Below, piece by piece: positions 9,936 to 21,037 of a stretch of 64,000 nucleotides of DNA (its first letter is position 1; the number at the start of each line of letters is the position of its first letter). The notes beneath the pieces are model-generated. The model saw nothing but the letters and a program-made list of their open reading frames with translations. It was not told the DNA's origin and searched no databases. This DNA comes from Streptomyces sp. Q6 (GTDB taxonomy: Bacteria; Actinomycetota; Actinomycetes; Streptomycetales; Streptomycetaceae), in NCBI RefSeq assembly GCF_036967205.1, contig NZ_CP146022.1, forward strand, positions 1,736,001 to 1,800,000, written 5' to 3'. The position numbers were made by a program, and so were the translations under genes.

Positions 9936-10063
9936 GGAGGGGGTCCCTAACGTTCGTTCGCCATCGAACTGCCGCCCGGGGGTGGCGGTCAGCGAGACGT
10001 TAGGGCCCGTCGGATCGCGTTAACAAGATGTTGACACGTGAGCAATAAGAGCAAAACTCCAGG
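9936..10063 (-). promoter_or_regulatory. promoter region of the citrate symporter with a small dyad
   Basis: 128 bp between the CitMHS start and the end of the caspase gene. It holds an AT-richer patch and an imperfect inverted repeat TTAACA-AGA-TGTTGA at 10020-10034 (one mismatch). This could be an operator; no family assignment is possible. Confidence 0.4.
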
Positions 10064-13000
10064 TCACAGGCGGTCGAAGAGCACGACACCGTTACGGGTG
10101 CCCACGGCGAGCTCACCGGTGGGGCCCGCGGCGAGGGCGGTGCAGACGGAGGGCAGGTCGACGGTCGTGCGGACCCGGCCGTCCCTGCTCCCGGCCACGA
10201 CGAGGGTGCGTCCGAGGGCGACGGCGTACCGGTCCGCGCCGGCCAGGACCGTCGCGTGCCGGACCCCGGGGAGCACGGCGCGGTGCCGGTGGACGGGCTG
10301 TGGTTCCTCGCTCGCCGCCCGTTTCCACGGCCGGACGCCCCCCGCGGCCGACCGGTCGAGGGCCTCGACCAGCGGGGCGAGCGGCAGGAGGAGGGTCTCC
10401 TCGACGCCGACGAGCAGGAGTTCGGCCCCCGCGGCGCCCGGCACGGCGGCCACCGCCCGCACCCCGCCCGTCAGCACCCGCACCCTGGCCCCGGTCGCTC
10501 CGTCGAGCACGAAGAGGCCGCGTCGCCGGGTCGGCACCGCGTAGAGGGTGCGGTCCCCGCACCGCAGGATGTCCGCCGGGTAGAAGTCGGGGTCGGTGCC
10601 CGGGTCGAAGCAGGGCTCGTCGAAGACGGGGCCGCGTGCCACGTCGTGCACCGCGAGCCGTGCGCGGCCCCGCGCGTTCCACACGGTGAGCGAGTGCGCC
10701 GACTGCCCGGCGCCCGGCTCCTGTTCGGGCAGCGTCCGCAGCCAGACGGGTTCGCCCTCGCGGCCGCAGTGCGGCACCGGCGTGCGCAGCGGTCGGCCGC
10801 TCTCGCGCGGTGCGGGCCGCTCCGCCAGGTCCCAGTACTCCAGGACACCGGAGCCGCACCGGGCCAGGACGAGTGGGCGCGGTCGTCTGCCCGGCACCGG
10901 CCAGTCGAGGGCGACCACCGAGTCGACGGGGCCGTCCGTCAGGGGCCGCAGCCGGTGCCGCAGTGCGCCGTCGGCTCCCGCGCGCACCTGGACGAGCCCG
11001 TTCGTGGCGCCGACGACGACGTCCGCGCCGAAGTCCCGTACGGACCAGGCGGCGGTCGTCACCGACGACACCGTGTCGAGGGCCTCGGTGAGTTCCAGCT
11101 CCGCGCCGGTACGGGTCAGCCGCCACACCTCACCCGCCCCGGTGCCGCACAGCAGCCCGTCGTCGGCGTCGCCCAACGAGGCCACGGCCTCGGGCAGCCG
11201 GCGCTCCCAGCTGCCGTCCAGGGCGACGAGCCGGTGGTCGTTGCCGCCGCTGACGGCCTGCCCGGCGAGGAAGCGGACGGCCTGGACCGCACCGTGATGC
11301 ACGGGCCGGGGTGCTCCGACGGGCCGGAACGTGGGCAGCGTCCACTCCTGTACGCGGCCGTCGTCGAAGCCGACGAAGAGCTGCCCGGTGTCCGGTCCGA
11401 GACCGAGCGCCGTCGCCCAGGCGGGGTCTGCGGGTGCGGGACCCAGCGCGTACATCCGCCCATGGGTCACGTCCCAGCAGGCGATCCGGCCGGTGGCGGT
11501 CGCGACGGCCACGACGTCACGGCCCCTGACCCGACCGGTGGTGACGGCCGTGACGATGCCGGTGACGGTGAACTCCTGTTCCGCGACGGGCAGTCCGCGG
11601 TCCAGGACGAGGACGCGGACCCGGCCGCCGTGCTCGCCGGTCACGACCGCGTCGCGTTGCCCGGTCAGTCGCCCCACCGCGGCGCAGGACAGCAGCGGCA
11701 CCTGCCAGGGCCAGGGGCGGGGGACGTCGCGCCGCCAGATCTCCCGCGAGTCCGCCGCGTCCCAGCAGCGCACCGCGTGGTCCTCGCCGACGCTGACCAG
11801 GGCCCGGCGCCCGTCGGGACGTCGCACCGGGCCCACCGCCAGGATCCGGGCGCCCTGGTGCCCGGTGACCTGCGTGGAGTCGGCGGCGCGCGGAGTGGGC
11901 CAGATCCGTACGATGCCGTCGCTGCCGCCGACGCACACGGTGCCGTCGACCGTGCAGACGGCCGCCGCCTCGTGGTACCTGCTCTGGCCGCCGACCCGGT
12001 CGCCGGTGACGAGGTCGTACAGCTGGAGCCCGTACAGGTCGCCCTGCACCGAGACGCAGGGCAGCGTGCCGAGATCGAAGGCCGCGACGCGCACACCCGG
12101 GCTGCGGTCGATGCGCAGAGGCAGCCCGATGGGCCGGCCGCTGTCGAGGTCGATCCGGTGCAGTCGGCCCTCTGCGGTGGCGACGGCGACGATCCACTGC
12201 CGGCCGGCGCGGTGCACGGCGAGGGAGACGGGGGCCTCACCGGCGAGGAGGGTGCGGACCGGCTTCCCGGTGGAGAGGGAGGTGAGCCGTACGGTGTCGT
12301 CGCCGAGGCTCGCGGTGACGGCGAGACGGCCGGAGGCGTGTCCGGTGACGAGGCCGAGGAGGCCGACGCGGGTGGCATGGCCGGTCGGCTGGTCCGGCTC
12401 CGCGCGTCCCAGGCCCCCGTCGGCGAAGCCGCACACCGTCCCGAACGCGGGCGCGGCGGCGATCACGGTGACGCGTGGCGCGTCGCGGTCCCCGCGCTGC
12501 CACATCACGCACTCCGACGAACGCTGGGTGTCGAGTTCCCGCTGGATGTCCCGGTCGTAGTCGTCCAGGGCGCGCCGGGACCGCCGGGACAGCCGGGGAG
12601 CCGTGTTCCCGTTCCCCAGGGAGTAGCCGAGCAGCGTGCCGTCGGCGAAGCGCAAGGTGGCGGCGTCCAGCATGGCGGCGTCCCCCCGCACCACGACCTG
12701 GTCCGGCCAGCGCATTCCGGTGCGGTCGTGTCCCGCGTCGGCCTCCTCGTGCAGCGGCAGTTTCCAGCACAGGTACCGGCCGGTGGGGATGTGCCAGGCG
12801 TGCAGCACCCGCCAGTTCATCCGGATGTCCCGGCCGCCGCGGTACCAGTAGCGCGAGTAGTGCGACAGCGCGGCGGCCCAGCCCGGCAGTTCGGGCTCGG
12901 TCGACCAGGTGTCCCGGTCCAGCGCCCCGCGCTGTGCGGGGAGTTCGACGCGCTCCCCCGTGTCCAGGTCCCAGGCGGCGGCCGTCCCGCGCCACGGCCG

Positions 13001-15426
13001 CTTCTCCAGGAACCAGGCCTGGCCGCGCGTACCGGGCACCACGACCCCCTCCTGGGCCCCGGACCCCAAGCCCCCGTAGCCGCGCGAGCCCCCGTAGGGG
13101 TCCACGCCGCCCACCGGGCCCGCCACGGCAGGGGCTCCTCGCCCGCCGTGTCGCAGGAGTCGGCGAGCCGGGTCGCGGTGCGGCAGACCGCGGCGAGCCG
13201 CAGCCGGGCGCGGACGTCCTGGTCGCCGGGGCCCGGCGTCCTGCCGCGCAGCACCGCCTCGACGTCCCTGACGGCACGCCCGGCTCTGCGGCCTTCGGCG
13301 GTACGCAACCGCGGCAGGGCAGCGAGGAGTTGGCCGGCGTCGGCGGCGAGCACGAACGCGGCGTCCCGCACCAGCGGGTCGAGCACCCCGCCCTCGCCCG
13401 CGTGCAGCGCCAGGTAGTGCCGTACGTACGGGTGGTCGAGGTCGCGCAGGGCCTCGGTCACCGTGCGCTGCACCCGCTCGGCGTCCCGGCTCTCGCGGAG
13501 GTACTCGATGAGGGCCCGGTGGTAGATCCGGTACACGGAGCCGCCGTCCTCGACGCCTTCGACGACGTACGAGCCCGCGGCCTGGCGCAGCCAGACGATG
13601 TCCTCGTCGCCGTAGCGGCGGCCGCTGATCGCCGTCGCCAGCCGGGGCCACACACCGGCCCACGGCAGTCCGGCGCCCTGTGCGTAGGCGAGGGGGCGCA
13701 GCAGGTCGCGGGCCCGGTCGGCGAGCGGGCCGAGGCGCTGGTCGAGGTCGCGCTCCATGGCCTCACCGGGCAGTCGCGGCAGCCGCTCGCACCAGGTGTG
13801 CCAGCCGGGGTCGCCGGGGTGCGGCAGCCGGGGTTCGCGGGCGGTGGTGCGGGCGGTGATGCGGGCGACGAGGAAGGAGCGCCCGGCCGCGGCGGCGATG
13901 GCCTCGGCCACGGCGTCGACGACGGCGGGTGGTGCGGTCAGGAGCGGGGAGCCGGGCGCGGTCAGGAGGGTGCGGGCGTAGGCGCGGACCGCGGGCGGGT
14001 CGCCGTACCGCTCGTCGTCGAGGTCCATCACGGTGGCGTCGGCGGACAGTCGGCGGGCGATGTGCGGCCGTGCGCCCACCAGCAGCCTGAGCGGGAGCTG
14101 GCGTTCGGGGTCGGTGAGCGGGGTGATCAGTTCGTCGACGACCTCGTGCGGGGCGAGGGTCTCGTCGAGGCCGTCGACGAGGACGACGAGGGGCGAGGTG
14201 CGGGTCTGGAGGTGCGCGGTGAGCGCGCCGAGCGACTCGGCGGCGCTGCCCGCGGCGGCGGCGAACGCGTCGAGGAGCTGCCGGGTCGACTTGTGGCTCG
14301 CGTTGACCGCGACGTGCACGGTGCCGGGGCCGGGCAGCACGGACGGCAGTCCGGCGCGCGGGACGGCGGCACCGCGGTCCGGGTCGGTGAGCACGGCGAC
14401 CATGCCGAGCAGTGAGGACTTGCCCGAGCCCGGGTCACCGGTGACGACGCAGAGCCGGTCCGCGGCGCGGGCGGGAGCGAGCCAGCCGGTGAGGTCGGTG
14501 AGCGCGGTGTGGCGTCCGGTGAAGTCCCACACCTCGTCGGTGGGGACATCGGTGCCGCGCGCCCTGGGCAGGAAGAAGTCGGTCAACTCTCTTTCGCGGG
14601 CGAGGCGTTCGCGGCAGCCGAGGGCGATGATCCGGTCGATCTCGTCGAGCTTGCGGCCGGTGGCCTCGGGAACGTGGCGCGGGTTCGGCAGGAACGCGGG
14701 GATGCCGCCGGTGGCGTGCGAGAGGGACCAGACGGGGCGCTGGGCGGGCGGCACCTCGGGGTCGGCGGCGATGGCGGCCATGACGTGTTCGACGCTGATG
14801 TGGGCGGGCGCGTGCCCGGCGGTGGCCTGGCGGCGCACGGCCCGGTCGAACGCGGCGGACAGGGCACCGACGTACGACTCCTCCTTGCGCCGCGAGGAGG
14901 CGACGAGGACGAGGCCGGTGGGGCCGTGCTCGGTGACGGGTTCTCTGAACTGCCGTGCTTTCAGCGCGGAGCGCAGGGCGGTGTCGGTGCCCGCCTCGGC
15001 GTAGCAGCAGTCGACGAGGACGAGGAGCCGCTCGATGGAGGTGCCCTCCCACAGGAGCGCGACGAGTTCCTCGGTGGGCAGGGCGGTGCCGTGCGGGTCG
15101 CGGGCGTCGCTGTCGGAGAGCAGGAGGTAGTGCCGCCCGCTGTCCTCGGCGGTGACGCCGTGCGCGGCGAGGTAGAGGACGACGTGGTCGTCGGGGCGTC
15201 GCTCGGGCGCGGTGGCGAACGCCCGCAGCGCTTTGGTGAGTTGCTCGCGGCTGGGGTCGAGGCCGAGGTCGGCGCCGCGGGTGTGGTCCAGTTCGCCGAG
15301 GAAGAGCCGCTCGATGCGGCGGACGTCCTCGGCGAGTTCGGGGCGGGCCGCGTCGGGGTGGGCCGCCACCTGGGTGACGGCCGCGCTCAGCACGTACCTG
15401 CGGCCGTCAGCCGCTCTGCCGTCCAT
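10064..15426 (-). CDS. caspase-like peptidase / P-loop NTPase / WD40 protein (one frameshift)
   Basis: Giant protein of about 1,787 residues. Residues 1-200 are a caspase (C14) fold with His89 in YLAAHG and the DCC motif at 139-141 (Cys141 probable nucleophile). An NTPase follows with Walker A GDPGSGKS (330-337) and Walker B VVLVDGLDE (about 414-422), then a helical region. The second half is WD40-type beta-propeller (SVGEDHAVRCWDAADSREIW, VGGSDGIVRIW, AVATATGRIACWD, FVGFDDGRVQEW). The frame breaks at the CCCC run 13097-13100; one extra C joins RWAAW to TPYGGSRGYGG in the downstream frame, so an indel error is likely. The ATG overlaps the alpha/beta-hydrolase end by 20 bases. By family this is a protease-effector, STAND-like NTPase and sensor propeller; a conflict or cell-death role is inference. 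Confidence 0.85.
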
Positions 15427-16261
15427 CGTCCACCGCCCGCCCCGCCTGGGGCGTGTTCAGGTATCTGGTGGCGTCGTGCGCCCGCGCCCCGTTGCGTACG
15501 AGTCGGCTCTCGACGCGGTCGCCGAACAGGGGGCGCAGGTCCTTGGTCAGCGCTACGACGTCACCTTCGTCGGCGATGTTGGTCCACCGCTCGACGGAGC
15601 CCGGCCAGTCCCCCGGTCTGCCGCCGGGGACGCGCAGCCGCTCGAAGACGAGGCCGTGGATGCCGAGCGGGGAGCCGAGGGTGACGAGGGTGCGCACCGG
15701 CCATTCGGGGTGGGCGCACAGCGCTTCGTAGGCGACGACCGTGCCCAGGGAGTGGGCGACGAGGATCCGGGTGTCGGGCGTGATCCGGTCGGCGAGGCGC
15801 TGCTGCACGGCGGCGTGGACGGCGGGGTCGGTGAGGTAGGCGCGGACCTGTTTGAGGTCGGCGACGAGGGCGCGCAGGGCGACACCGGCGAAGAACCGGG
15901 AGCGGCTGAGGGCGTTGAGGGCGCGCTGGACGGTGCGCGGGGTGCGGGCGAGGGTGCGGGCGTCGGGCGCGAGGACCGCGTCGTCGGTGCGGGCCGCCTC
16001 CGCCCACAGCGCGAGCAGCAGGTCGCTCTCCAGTCCCTCGGCGACGTCCGAGGCGTCGAGCGGCGGGTCCTGTACGGCGAGGGTGCGGCCCGGGGCGCGG
16101 AACAGGTCGCCGTAGAAGGCGCAGTGGAGGTCGCCCTCGGCGAGGTCCGGGGCGCCCGCGCGGGTCAGGCCGTCGGCGAGCGCCGGGTACCACGTCGCGT
16201 GCAACTGCCGCTCGCCCGCGTACTGTTGGCCGATCCCGTGCACGCCCACCGCTCGCACCAT
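15407..16261 (-). CDS. alpha/beta-hydrolase paired with the caspase-NTPase
   Basis: 284 residues, no signal peptide. The fold is indicated by an N-terminal GVHGIGQQYAG (oxyanion-loop type HG motif), the nucleophile elbow VAHSLGTVVAYEAL and TLGSPLGIHGL after it, as in PGAP1-like or serine lipases/esterases. ATG 16261 has GGGGGA five bases upstream; a TTG at 16318 in the same frame is less likely. The 3' end overlaps the start of the caspase gene, so the two are translationally coupled and probably work together. The substrate is unknown; lipid or membrane damage is one possibility by analogy with hydrolase effectors in conflict systems. Confidence 0.82.
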   Translation of the reverse strand: MVRAVGVHGIGQQYAGERQLHATWYPALADGLTRAGAPDLAEGDLHCAFYGDLFRAPGRTLAVQDPPLDASDVAEGLESDLLLALWAEAARTDDAVLAPDARTLARTPRTVQRALNALSRSRFFAGVALRALVADLKQVRAYLTDPAVHAAVQQRLADRITPDTRILVAHSLGTVVAYEALCAHPEWPVRTLVTLGSPLGIHGLVFERLRVPGGRPGDWPGSVERWTNIADEGDVVALTKDLRPLFGDRVESRLVRNGARAHDATRYLNTPQAGRAVDDGRQSG

Positions 16262-16358
16262 GACGTCCCCCGCCGTCCGGTTCACAGGTTGTGACGGGCC
16301 GTGGCCCGGCGTGGCCAATGTATCAACGGCCGTCCGTCCGGGCGCCGTTCATGCCGTT

Positions 16359-16976
16359 TCAGTCCAACACGCGCGCCAGATAGGCCCGCAACAGCTCCCG
16401 GGTCTCCCCGATGATCGCCGCGTCCCCCGCCGCGTCGAGCCGGAACGCGAGCCGGACCAGGGTGTCCGCCGCTTCGACGGCGACGAGGAACGTGCGGCGC
16501 AGGGCGGCGTCGGGGGTGCGGCCGAGGTGCGGGGCGAGGAGGTCCGTGAGGGTGTCGGCGACGCGGCGGTTGGGGTCGGCGTCCGGGTCGCCGACGGGGA
16601 TCTGGGTGCCGAAGTCGACGAGGGAGAAGCCGGGTGCGGTGCGCTTCATGGCGAGGTACTCGTCGAGGACGGCGTCCATCGCGGCGCGCCAGTCGTCCGC
16701 CCCGATCGCGGCGAGGCGTGCGGTGACGCGTTCCGCGTAGCGCTCCAGGTTGCGCTGGGCGAGGGCGTCGACCATGGCGCGCTTGTTGCCGAAGAAGCGG
16801 TAGACGGAGCCGATGGGGACGTCGGCGCGGCTCGCCACGGCGCGGGTGCTCAGCTCGTCGTAGCCGCTCTCGTCGAGGAGCCCGGCGCAGGCGTCGAGGA
16901 TCCGGGTCAGGCGCTCGGCGCTGCGCTGCTGGACGGGGGCGCGGCGCAGGGACGTCGGGTGCGGCATGCGGGTCAC
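16359..16976 (-). CDS. TetR-family regulator
   Basis: About 205 residues. The N-terminal helix-turn-helix reads RILDACAGLLDESGYDELSTRAVASRADVPIGSVYRFFGNKRAMVDAL, a textbook TetR domain. The GTG at 16976 starts one base after the lipoprotein stop; the ATG at 16967 is an alternative. It sits 97 bp upstream of the hydrolase-caspase pair on the same strand and may be co-transcribed with it or repress it. The ligand is not predictable. Confidence 0.9.
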   Translation of the reverse strand: MTRMPHPTSLRRAPVQQRSAERLTRILDACAGLLDESGYDELSTRAVASRADVPIGSVYRFFGNKRAMVDALAQRNLERYAERVTARLAAIGADDWRAAMDAVLDEYLAMKRTAPGFSLVDFGTQIPVGDPDADPNRRVADTLTDLLAPHLGRTPDAALRRTFLVAVEAADTLVRLAFRLDAAGDAAIIGETRELLRAYLARVLD

Positions 16977-16977
16977 C

Positions 16978-17487
16978 CTACGGCGCGTCCATGTCGGGGG
17001 CGGGTGAGGCGGTCTCGGCCCCCGAGGCGGTGAGGTCGGCGGTCGCCTCGACGGGTTCGCCGTCGACCGCCCAGACGGTGTGGTCGTCGGCGTACAGGCG
17101 CACGGTGACGTGGTGGGTGCCGCGGCCGACGCGGGAGCCGGGCAGCCGGTGGTCGAGGGTGCGCAGCAGGGCCAGGCGGCGGCCGTCGAGGTAGAGCTGG
17201 GCGTAGCCGCGGCCGTGGACGGCGCGGGACCCGGTGCCGGGCGGGCTGAGGCGGAAGTGGCGCAGGCGGATCCGGATGTCCCAGCCGGCGCTCGGGTCGG
17301 CGTCGGGCTGGACGACGATGCCGGCCTCCGGGGCGTCCTTCTCCGGGACCTGCCGGAAGTGCCGGCCCTCGTCGTCGGTGCGGTCGAGGACGGTGCCGAC
17401 CCGGCGCGGACCGCCGTCGTCGTCACCGCACCCGACGAGGCCCGCCAGAAGGGCGGCGGCTGTTCGGACCCGTGGCGACCTCGACAT
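16978..17487 (-). CDS. small lipoprotein of unknown function
   Basis: 169 residues. The signal region [21 protein letters not shown] carries a lipobox (LVGC, Cys20), so it is likely lipid-anchored outside the membrane. The rest is polar, with beta-strand-like segments ([33 protein letters not shown]), and no catalytic motif is evident. It is transcribed just ahead of the TetR gene (one base between stop and start), and divergently from hmgA. I do not recognise the family. Confidence 0.72.
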   Translation of the reverse strand: MSRSPRVRTAAALLAGLVGCGDDDGGPRRVGTVLDRTDDEGRHFRQVPEKDAPEAGIVVQPDADPSAGWDIRIRLRHFRLSPPGTGSRAVHGRGYAQLYLDGRRLALLRTLDHRLPGSRVGRGTHHVTVRLYADDHTVWAVDGEPVEATADLTASGAETASPAPDMDAP

Positions 17488-17637
17488 GGACGCGACAGTA
17501 GAGGAACGCTCACGTTCCCGGATCCGCCTCGGGGAGGAGGACTCAGGAGGGAGCCCCTCGGGGTTCCCCGGCCCTCTTGCGCGGGGTCCGGTCGAATCCT
17601 ACGGTTGTCCATAGGAATCATGGACGAGGGAGCGACG

Positions 17638-18960
17638 ATGAGCGGGGACGCACACAAGACGGCGGAGGGGCTCGCCTATCTGTCGGGGTTCGGGAACGAG
17701 CACGCCTCGGAGGCGGTGCCCGGCGCCCTGCCCGAGGGGCGCAACTCGCCGCAGCGCGCCCCGCTCGGCCTCTACGCGGAACAGCTCAGCGGCTCGGCGT
17801 TCACCGAGCCCCGCGCGCACAACCGCCGCTCGTGGCTGTACCGGATCCGCCCGTCGGCCGCGCACCCGCGGTTCACGCGCGTCGACAACGGCGCGATCCG
17901 CACGGCCCCCTTCACCGAGTCGGTCCCCGACCCCAACCGGTTGCGCTGGGACCCGCTGCCGGATCCGGCGCCCGGCACGGACTGGCTGGCGGGCCTGTGG
18001 ACCCTCGGGGGGAACGGGGACGCGACACAGCGCTCCGGCATGGCCGTGCACCTGTACCACGCCAACTCCCCCATGAGGGACCGGGTGTTCAGCGACGCCG
18101 ACGGCGAACTGCTGATCGTCCCCGAGCACGGCGGCCTGCTGCTGCGCACCGAGTTCGGGCTGCTCGCGGCGGGCCCCGGCGAAGTCGCGCTGATCCCGCG
18201 CGGCGTCCGCTTCCGGGTGGAGCTCCTCGACGAGAGCGCCCGCGGGTACGTGTGCGAGAACTACGGCGCCCCGTTCCAGCTGCCCGACCTCGGTCCGATC
18301 GGCGCGAACGGCCTGGCGAACGCACGGGACTTCAGGGCTCCCGTCGCCTCCTACGAGGACGACGACCGCCCGGTCGAGGTCGTCAACAAGTTCTGCGGCA
18401 ACCTCTGGACCGCGACCTACGACCACTCGCCGCTCGACGTCGTCGCCTGGCACGGCAACCACGTCCCGTACGTGTACGACCTGCGGCGTTTCAACGTCAT
18501 CGGGACGATCTCGTACGACCACCCCGACCCGTCGATCTTCACGGTCCTCACGTCGCCGTCCGACACCCCGGGCCTGGCCGGGGTCGACTTCGTGGTGTTC
18601 GCGCCGCGCTGGCTGGTGGGCGAGGACACGTTCCGGCCGCCGTACTTCCACCGGAACGTGATGAGCGAGTACATGGGCCTCGTCGAGGGCGCGTACGACG
18701 CGAAGACCGCCGGAAAGGGGGGCTTCGTGCCGGGCGGCGGCTCGCTGCACAACATGATGTCGGCGCACGGGCCCGACCGGGAGACGTTCGACCGGGCCAG
18801 CGCGGCGGAGCTGAAGCCGCAGCGGGTGGACGACGGCCTCGCCTTCATGTTCGAGACGCGCTGGCCGGTGACGCTCGCTCCGCAGGCCGCGGCGGCGGAG
18901 CACCTGCAGCGCGGCTACGACGAGGTGTGGCGGGGCCTTGAGCGGCATTTCCGGAGCTAG
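17638..18960 (+). CDS. hmgA: homogentisate 1,2-dioxygenase
   Basis: 440 residues, the usual length. The enzyme opens the ring of homogentisate to maleylacetoacetate in tyrosine and phenylalanine catabolism, using Fe(II). Recognisable segments include [26 protein letters not shown] near the N-terminus. The metal-ligand pattern HRNVMSE (His and Glu six apart) and the later His in MMSAHGPD correspond to the known ligands. ATG 17638 is preceded by GAGGGAG; an in-frame ATG at 17620 would add only six residues. The rest of the pathway is not in the window. Confidence 0.97.
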   Translation: MSGDAHKTAEGLAYLSGFGNEHASEAVPGALPEGRNSPQRAPLGLYAEQLSGSAFTEPRAHNRRSWLYRIRPSAAHPRFTRVDNGAIRTAPFTESVPDPNRLRWDPLPDPAPGTDWLAGLWTLGGNGDATQRSGMAVHLYHANSPMRDRVFSDADGELLIVPEHGGLLLRTEFGLLAAGPGEVALIPRGVRFRVELLDESARGYVCENYGAPFQLPDLGPIGANGLANARDFRAPVASYEDDDRPVEVVNKFCGNLWTATYDHSPLDVVAWHGNHVPYVYDLRRFNVIGTISYDHPDPSIFTVLTSPSDTPGLAGVDFVVFAPRWLVGEDTFRPPYFHRNVMSEYMGLVEGAYDAKTAGKGGFVPGGGSLHNMMSAHGPDRETFDRASAAELKPQRVDDGLAFMFETRWPVTLAPQAAAAEHLQRGYDEVWRGLERHFRS

Positions 18961-19059
18961 GGGCTGTCCGGCCCGTCCCGCGGGCCGCGGCGCGGTCGTC
19001 CCGTCCGCGCCGCACCCGCCGCATTGCATCCCCGCCCCGCGACCGATACGGATAGCCCC

Positions 19060-19809
19060 GTGACGTCATTCGCCCCGGACTCGATCGTCCTGAACCGCAA
19101 ACTGCCGCTCTGGTATCAGGTGTCGCAGTCTCTGCGCGCCTCCATACTGGGGCGCTCCCCGCAGGACCCGCTGCGGCTGCCCACCGAGGAGCGGCTCGCG
19201 GCCCACTACGGGGTCTCCGTGCTCACGATGCGGCAGGCGCTGAAGGAGCTGGAGGACGAGGGGCTCATCACGCGGCACCGCCGTCGCGGCACGTTCATCG
19301 AACCGGACGCCCGGCGCGGGACGCCCGTGCGGCTGCTCGGCTCCGTGGACGCCATCGTCGCGCAGCAGTCCGGCATGACGACCGAGGTCCTCGCGCACGG
19401 GCCCGCCCCGCTGCCCGCGGCCTACGCCGACCTGTTCCCGGGGACGACGACCGCCCCCACGTACCACCGGCTGCGCAGCGACGAGAAGACCGGCGAGCCG
19501 ACCAACCACGCCCGCAACTACCTGCGGCCCGACCTCGGTGAGCGGGTCGACGTCGCCGACCTCGCGCGCTGGCCCATGACGAAGGTGCTGCGCGACGTGG
19601 TCGGGGTGCGGATCAGCCGGATCACGGACTCGGTGGAGGCGCGGCTGGCCGACCCGGAGACGGCCCGGCTCCTGAACGTGCCGCTGCTCAGCCCGATCCT
19701 GCACTACACGGGGATCACGTACGACGAGGACGGCCAGGTCCTCGACGTGGCGGTGATCCACTACCGCGGCGACCGCTTCTCGTTCACGGTGACGCTGGAA
19801 GCGCACTGA
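19060..19809 (+). CDS. GntR-family regulator with UTRA ligand domain
   Basis: 249 residues. The winged helix is LPLWYQVSQSLRASIL...LPTEERLAAHYGVSVLTMRQALKELEDEGLITRHRRRGTFI. The rest is a UTRA-type effector domain of the HutC subfamily. GTG 19060 is chosen because it starts just before the conserved region; the longer TTG at 19024 adds unconserved residues. It lies 99 bp after hmgA on the same strand and may regulate it, which is inference. Confidence 0.92.
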   Translation: MTSFAPDSIVLNRKLPLWYQVSQSLRASILGRSPQDPLRLPTEERLAAHYGVSVLTMRQALKELEDEGLITRHRRRGTFIEPDARRGTPVRLLGSVDAIVAQQSGMTTEVLAHGPAPLPAAYADLFPGTTTAPTYHRLRSDEKTGEPTNHARNYLRPDLGERVDVADLARWPMTKVLRDVVGVRISRITDSVEARLADPETARLLNVPLLSPILHYTGITYDEDGQVLDVAVIHYRGDRFSFTVTLEAH

Positions 19810-19822
19810 GTACGATGCCCTG

Positions 19823-21018
19823 GTGACGCCCGACACCGACGCTCCGCTGCTCGCGGACCTCATGCCGTGGTCCGTCGCCCCGCTGCGGCTCGGCCGCGGC
19901 TGGCCCGTGGCACCCGATCCCGCCTCGCTCAAGGCCCGTTGGGCCGCGTTCGTCCGCGCGGAGACGGGCGAGCGCGAGGCCCTGCTCGAACCCTCGCGCA
20001 CCCGCACGCTGTACGCCGCCGCGGCCCAACTCCCCGGTCAGCGCGCGGGTACGGAACCGCTGGCGCACGCCGACGGACCGTGTCCGGAGCCGGTGCGCGT
20101 GCTGCACGGCCCCTTCGACGAACAGTGGCTCATCCCGGACCAGCGGCTGCTCGACGCGGCCCGGCCCGAACTGTGGCGGGTCGCCGACGAGCGGCAGTCG
20201 TACCTGGTGGAGCAGGGCCACGTGCCGGACGCCGGCGGCCCCGTGGTCCTGGCCAGCGCCGTCCTGCCCGAGGGCCGCTCCCCGCGGGCCGGCCCGGCCG
20301 GATCCGCCCGCTGTACCGCCGCCCGCACGGCGTCGAGCCGAACGTGGCGCCGGGACTGCTCACCCACCTGTCCGGCCTCTACGACCACGAGGTCACCGCC
20401 GACGACCTGTTCGCCTGGGTGACGGCCCTGGCCGTGCGCGACGGCAAGGACGTCCGCGTGCCGCTGCCCGACGACGCGGACGTCTGGGCGCGCGGGGTCG
20501 AACTGGGCCGCCGCGCCGTGTGGTTGCAGCGGCGCGCCCCCGGCAGCGAGCGGCCGAAGCTGCCCGGCGGGCGCCGCCCGTACGTGCGCGCCCCGCTGCC
20601 GCCCCGCCCCACCGAGCTGCTCTACGACCGCAAGGAGGAGGCCCTGTTCCTCGGCGACGGCCGCATCTCGCCGGTCCCGGAGGCGGCCTGGGACTTCCAG
20701 GTCAGCGGGGTGCGCGTCCTCGAGCAGTGGTTCGCGCGCAGGACCGCTCCCGCCGAGCCGGGCACCCTGGCGGCGGTGCGTCCGTCCGCCTGGCCGCAGC
20801 CGTGGACGTCGGAGCTCCTGGAGATCGTGACGGTGCTCGCGCTCCTCGCCGAACTGCGGCCGCTCCTGGACGGGCTGCGGGACGCCCTCGGCGATCGGCT
20901 CACGCAGGACGCGCTGCGGCGCGCGCGCATCCTGCCCGTACCGGCCGGCGCGCGCCGGCCCGCCTCCGTGCTCGACCACCAGGAGGAGGGTCCGGGCGGG
21001 CAGTTCGCGATCCTCTGA
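19823..21018 (+). CDS. stand-alone type ISP restriction-modification C-terminal protein (one frameshift)
   Basis: About 398 residues when repaired. The sequence (LMPWSVAPLRLGRGWPVAPDP, VRVLHGPFDEQWLIPDQRLLDAARPELWRVADERQ, GRPGRIRPLYRRP, SERPKLPGGRRPYVRAPLP, RPASVLDHQEEGPGGQFAIL) matches streptomycete proteins annotated as type ISP enzymes, whose similarity is to the C-terminal specificity region. No methyltransferase, helicase or nuclease motif is present here or nearby, so restriction activity is doubtful. The frame shifts at the TCCCC at 20279-20283; one more C restores SPAGRPGRIRPLY. GTG start 13 bp after the GntR stop, suggesting co-transcription. Confidence 0.78.
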
Positions 21019-21037
21019 CCCGCGCGGCCGCCGGGCG

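Noticed and set aside
13090-13110. Programmed ribosomal frameshift in the caspase gene
   Set aside because: Seven similar breaks occur elsewhere in unrelated genes, all in C/G runs, and no slippery heptamer or pseudoknot is needed to explain it.
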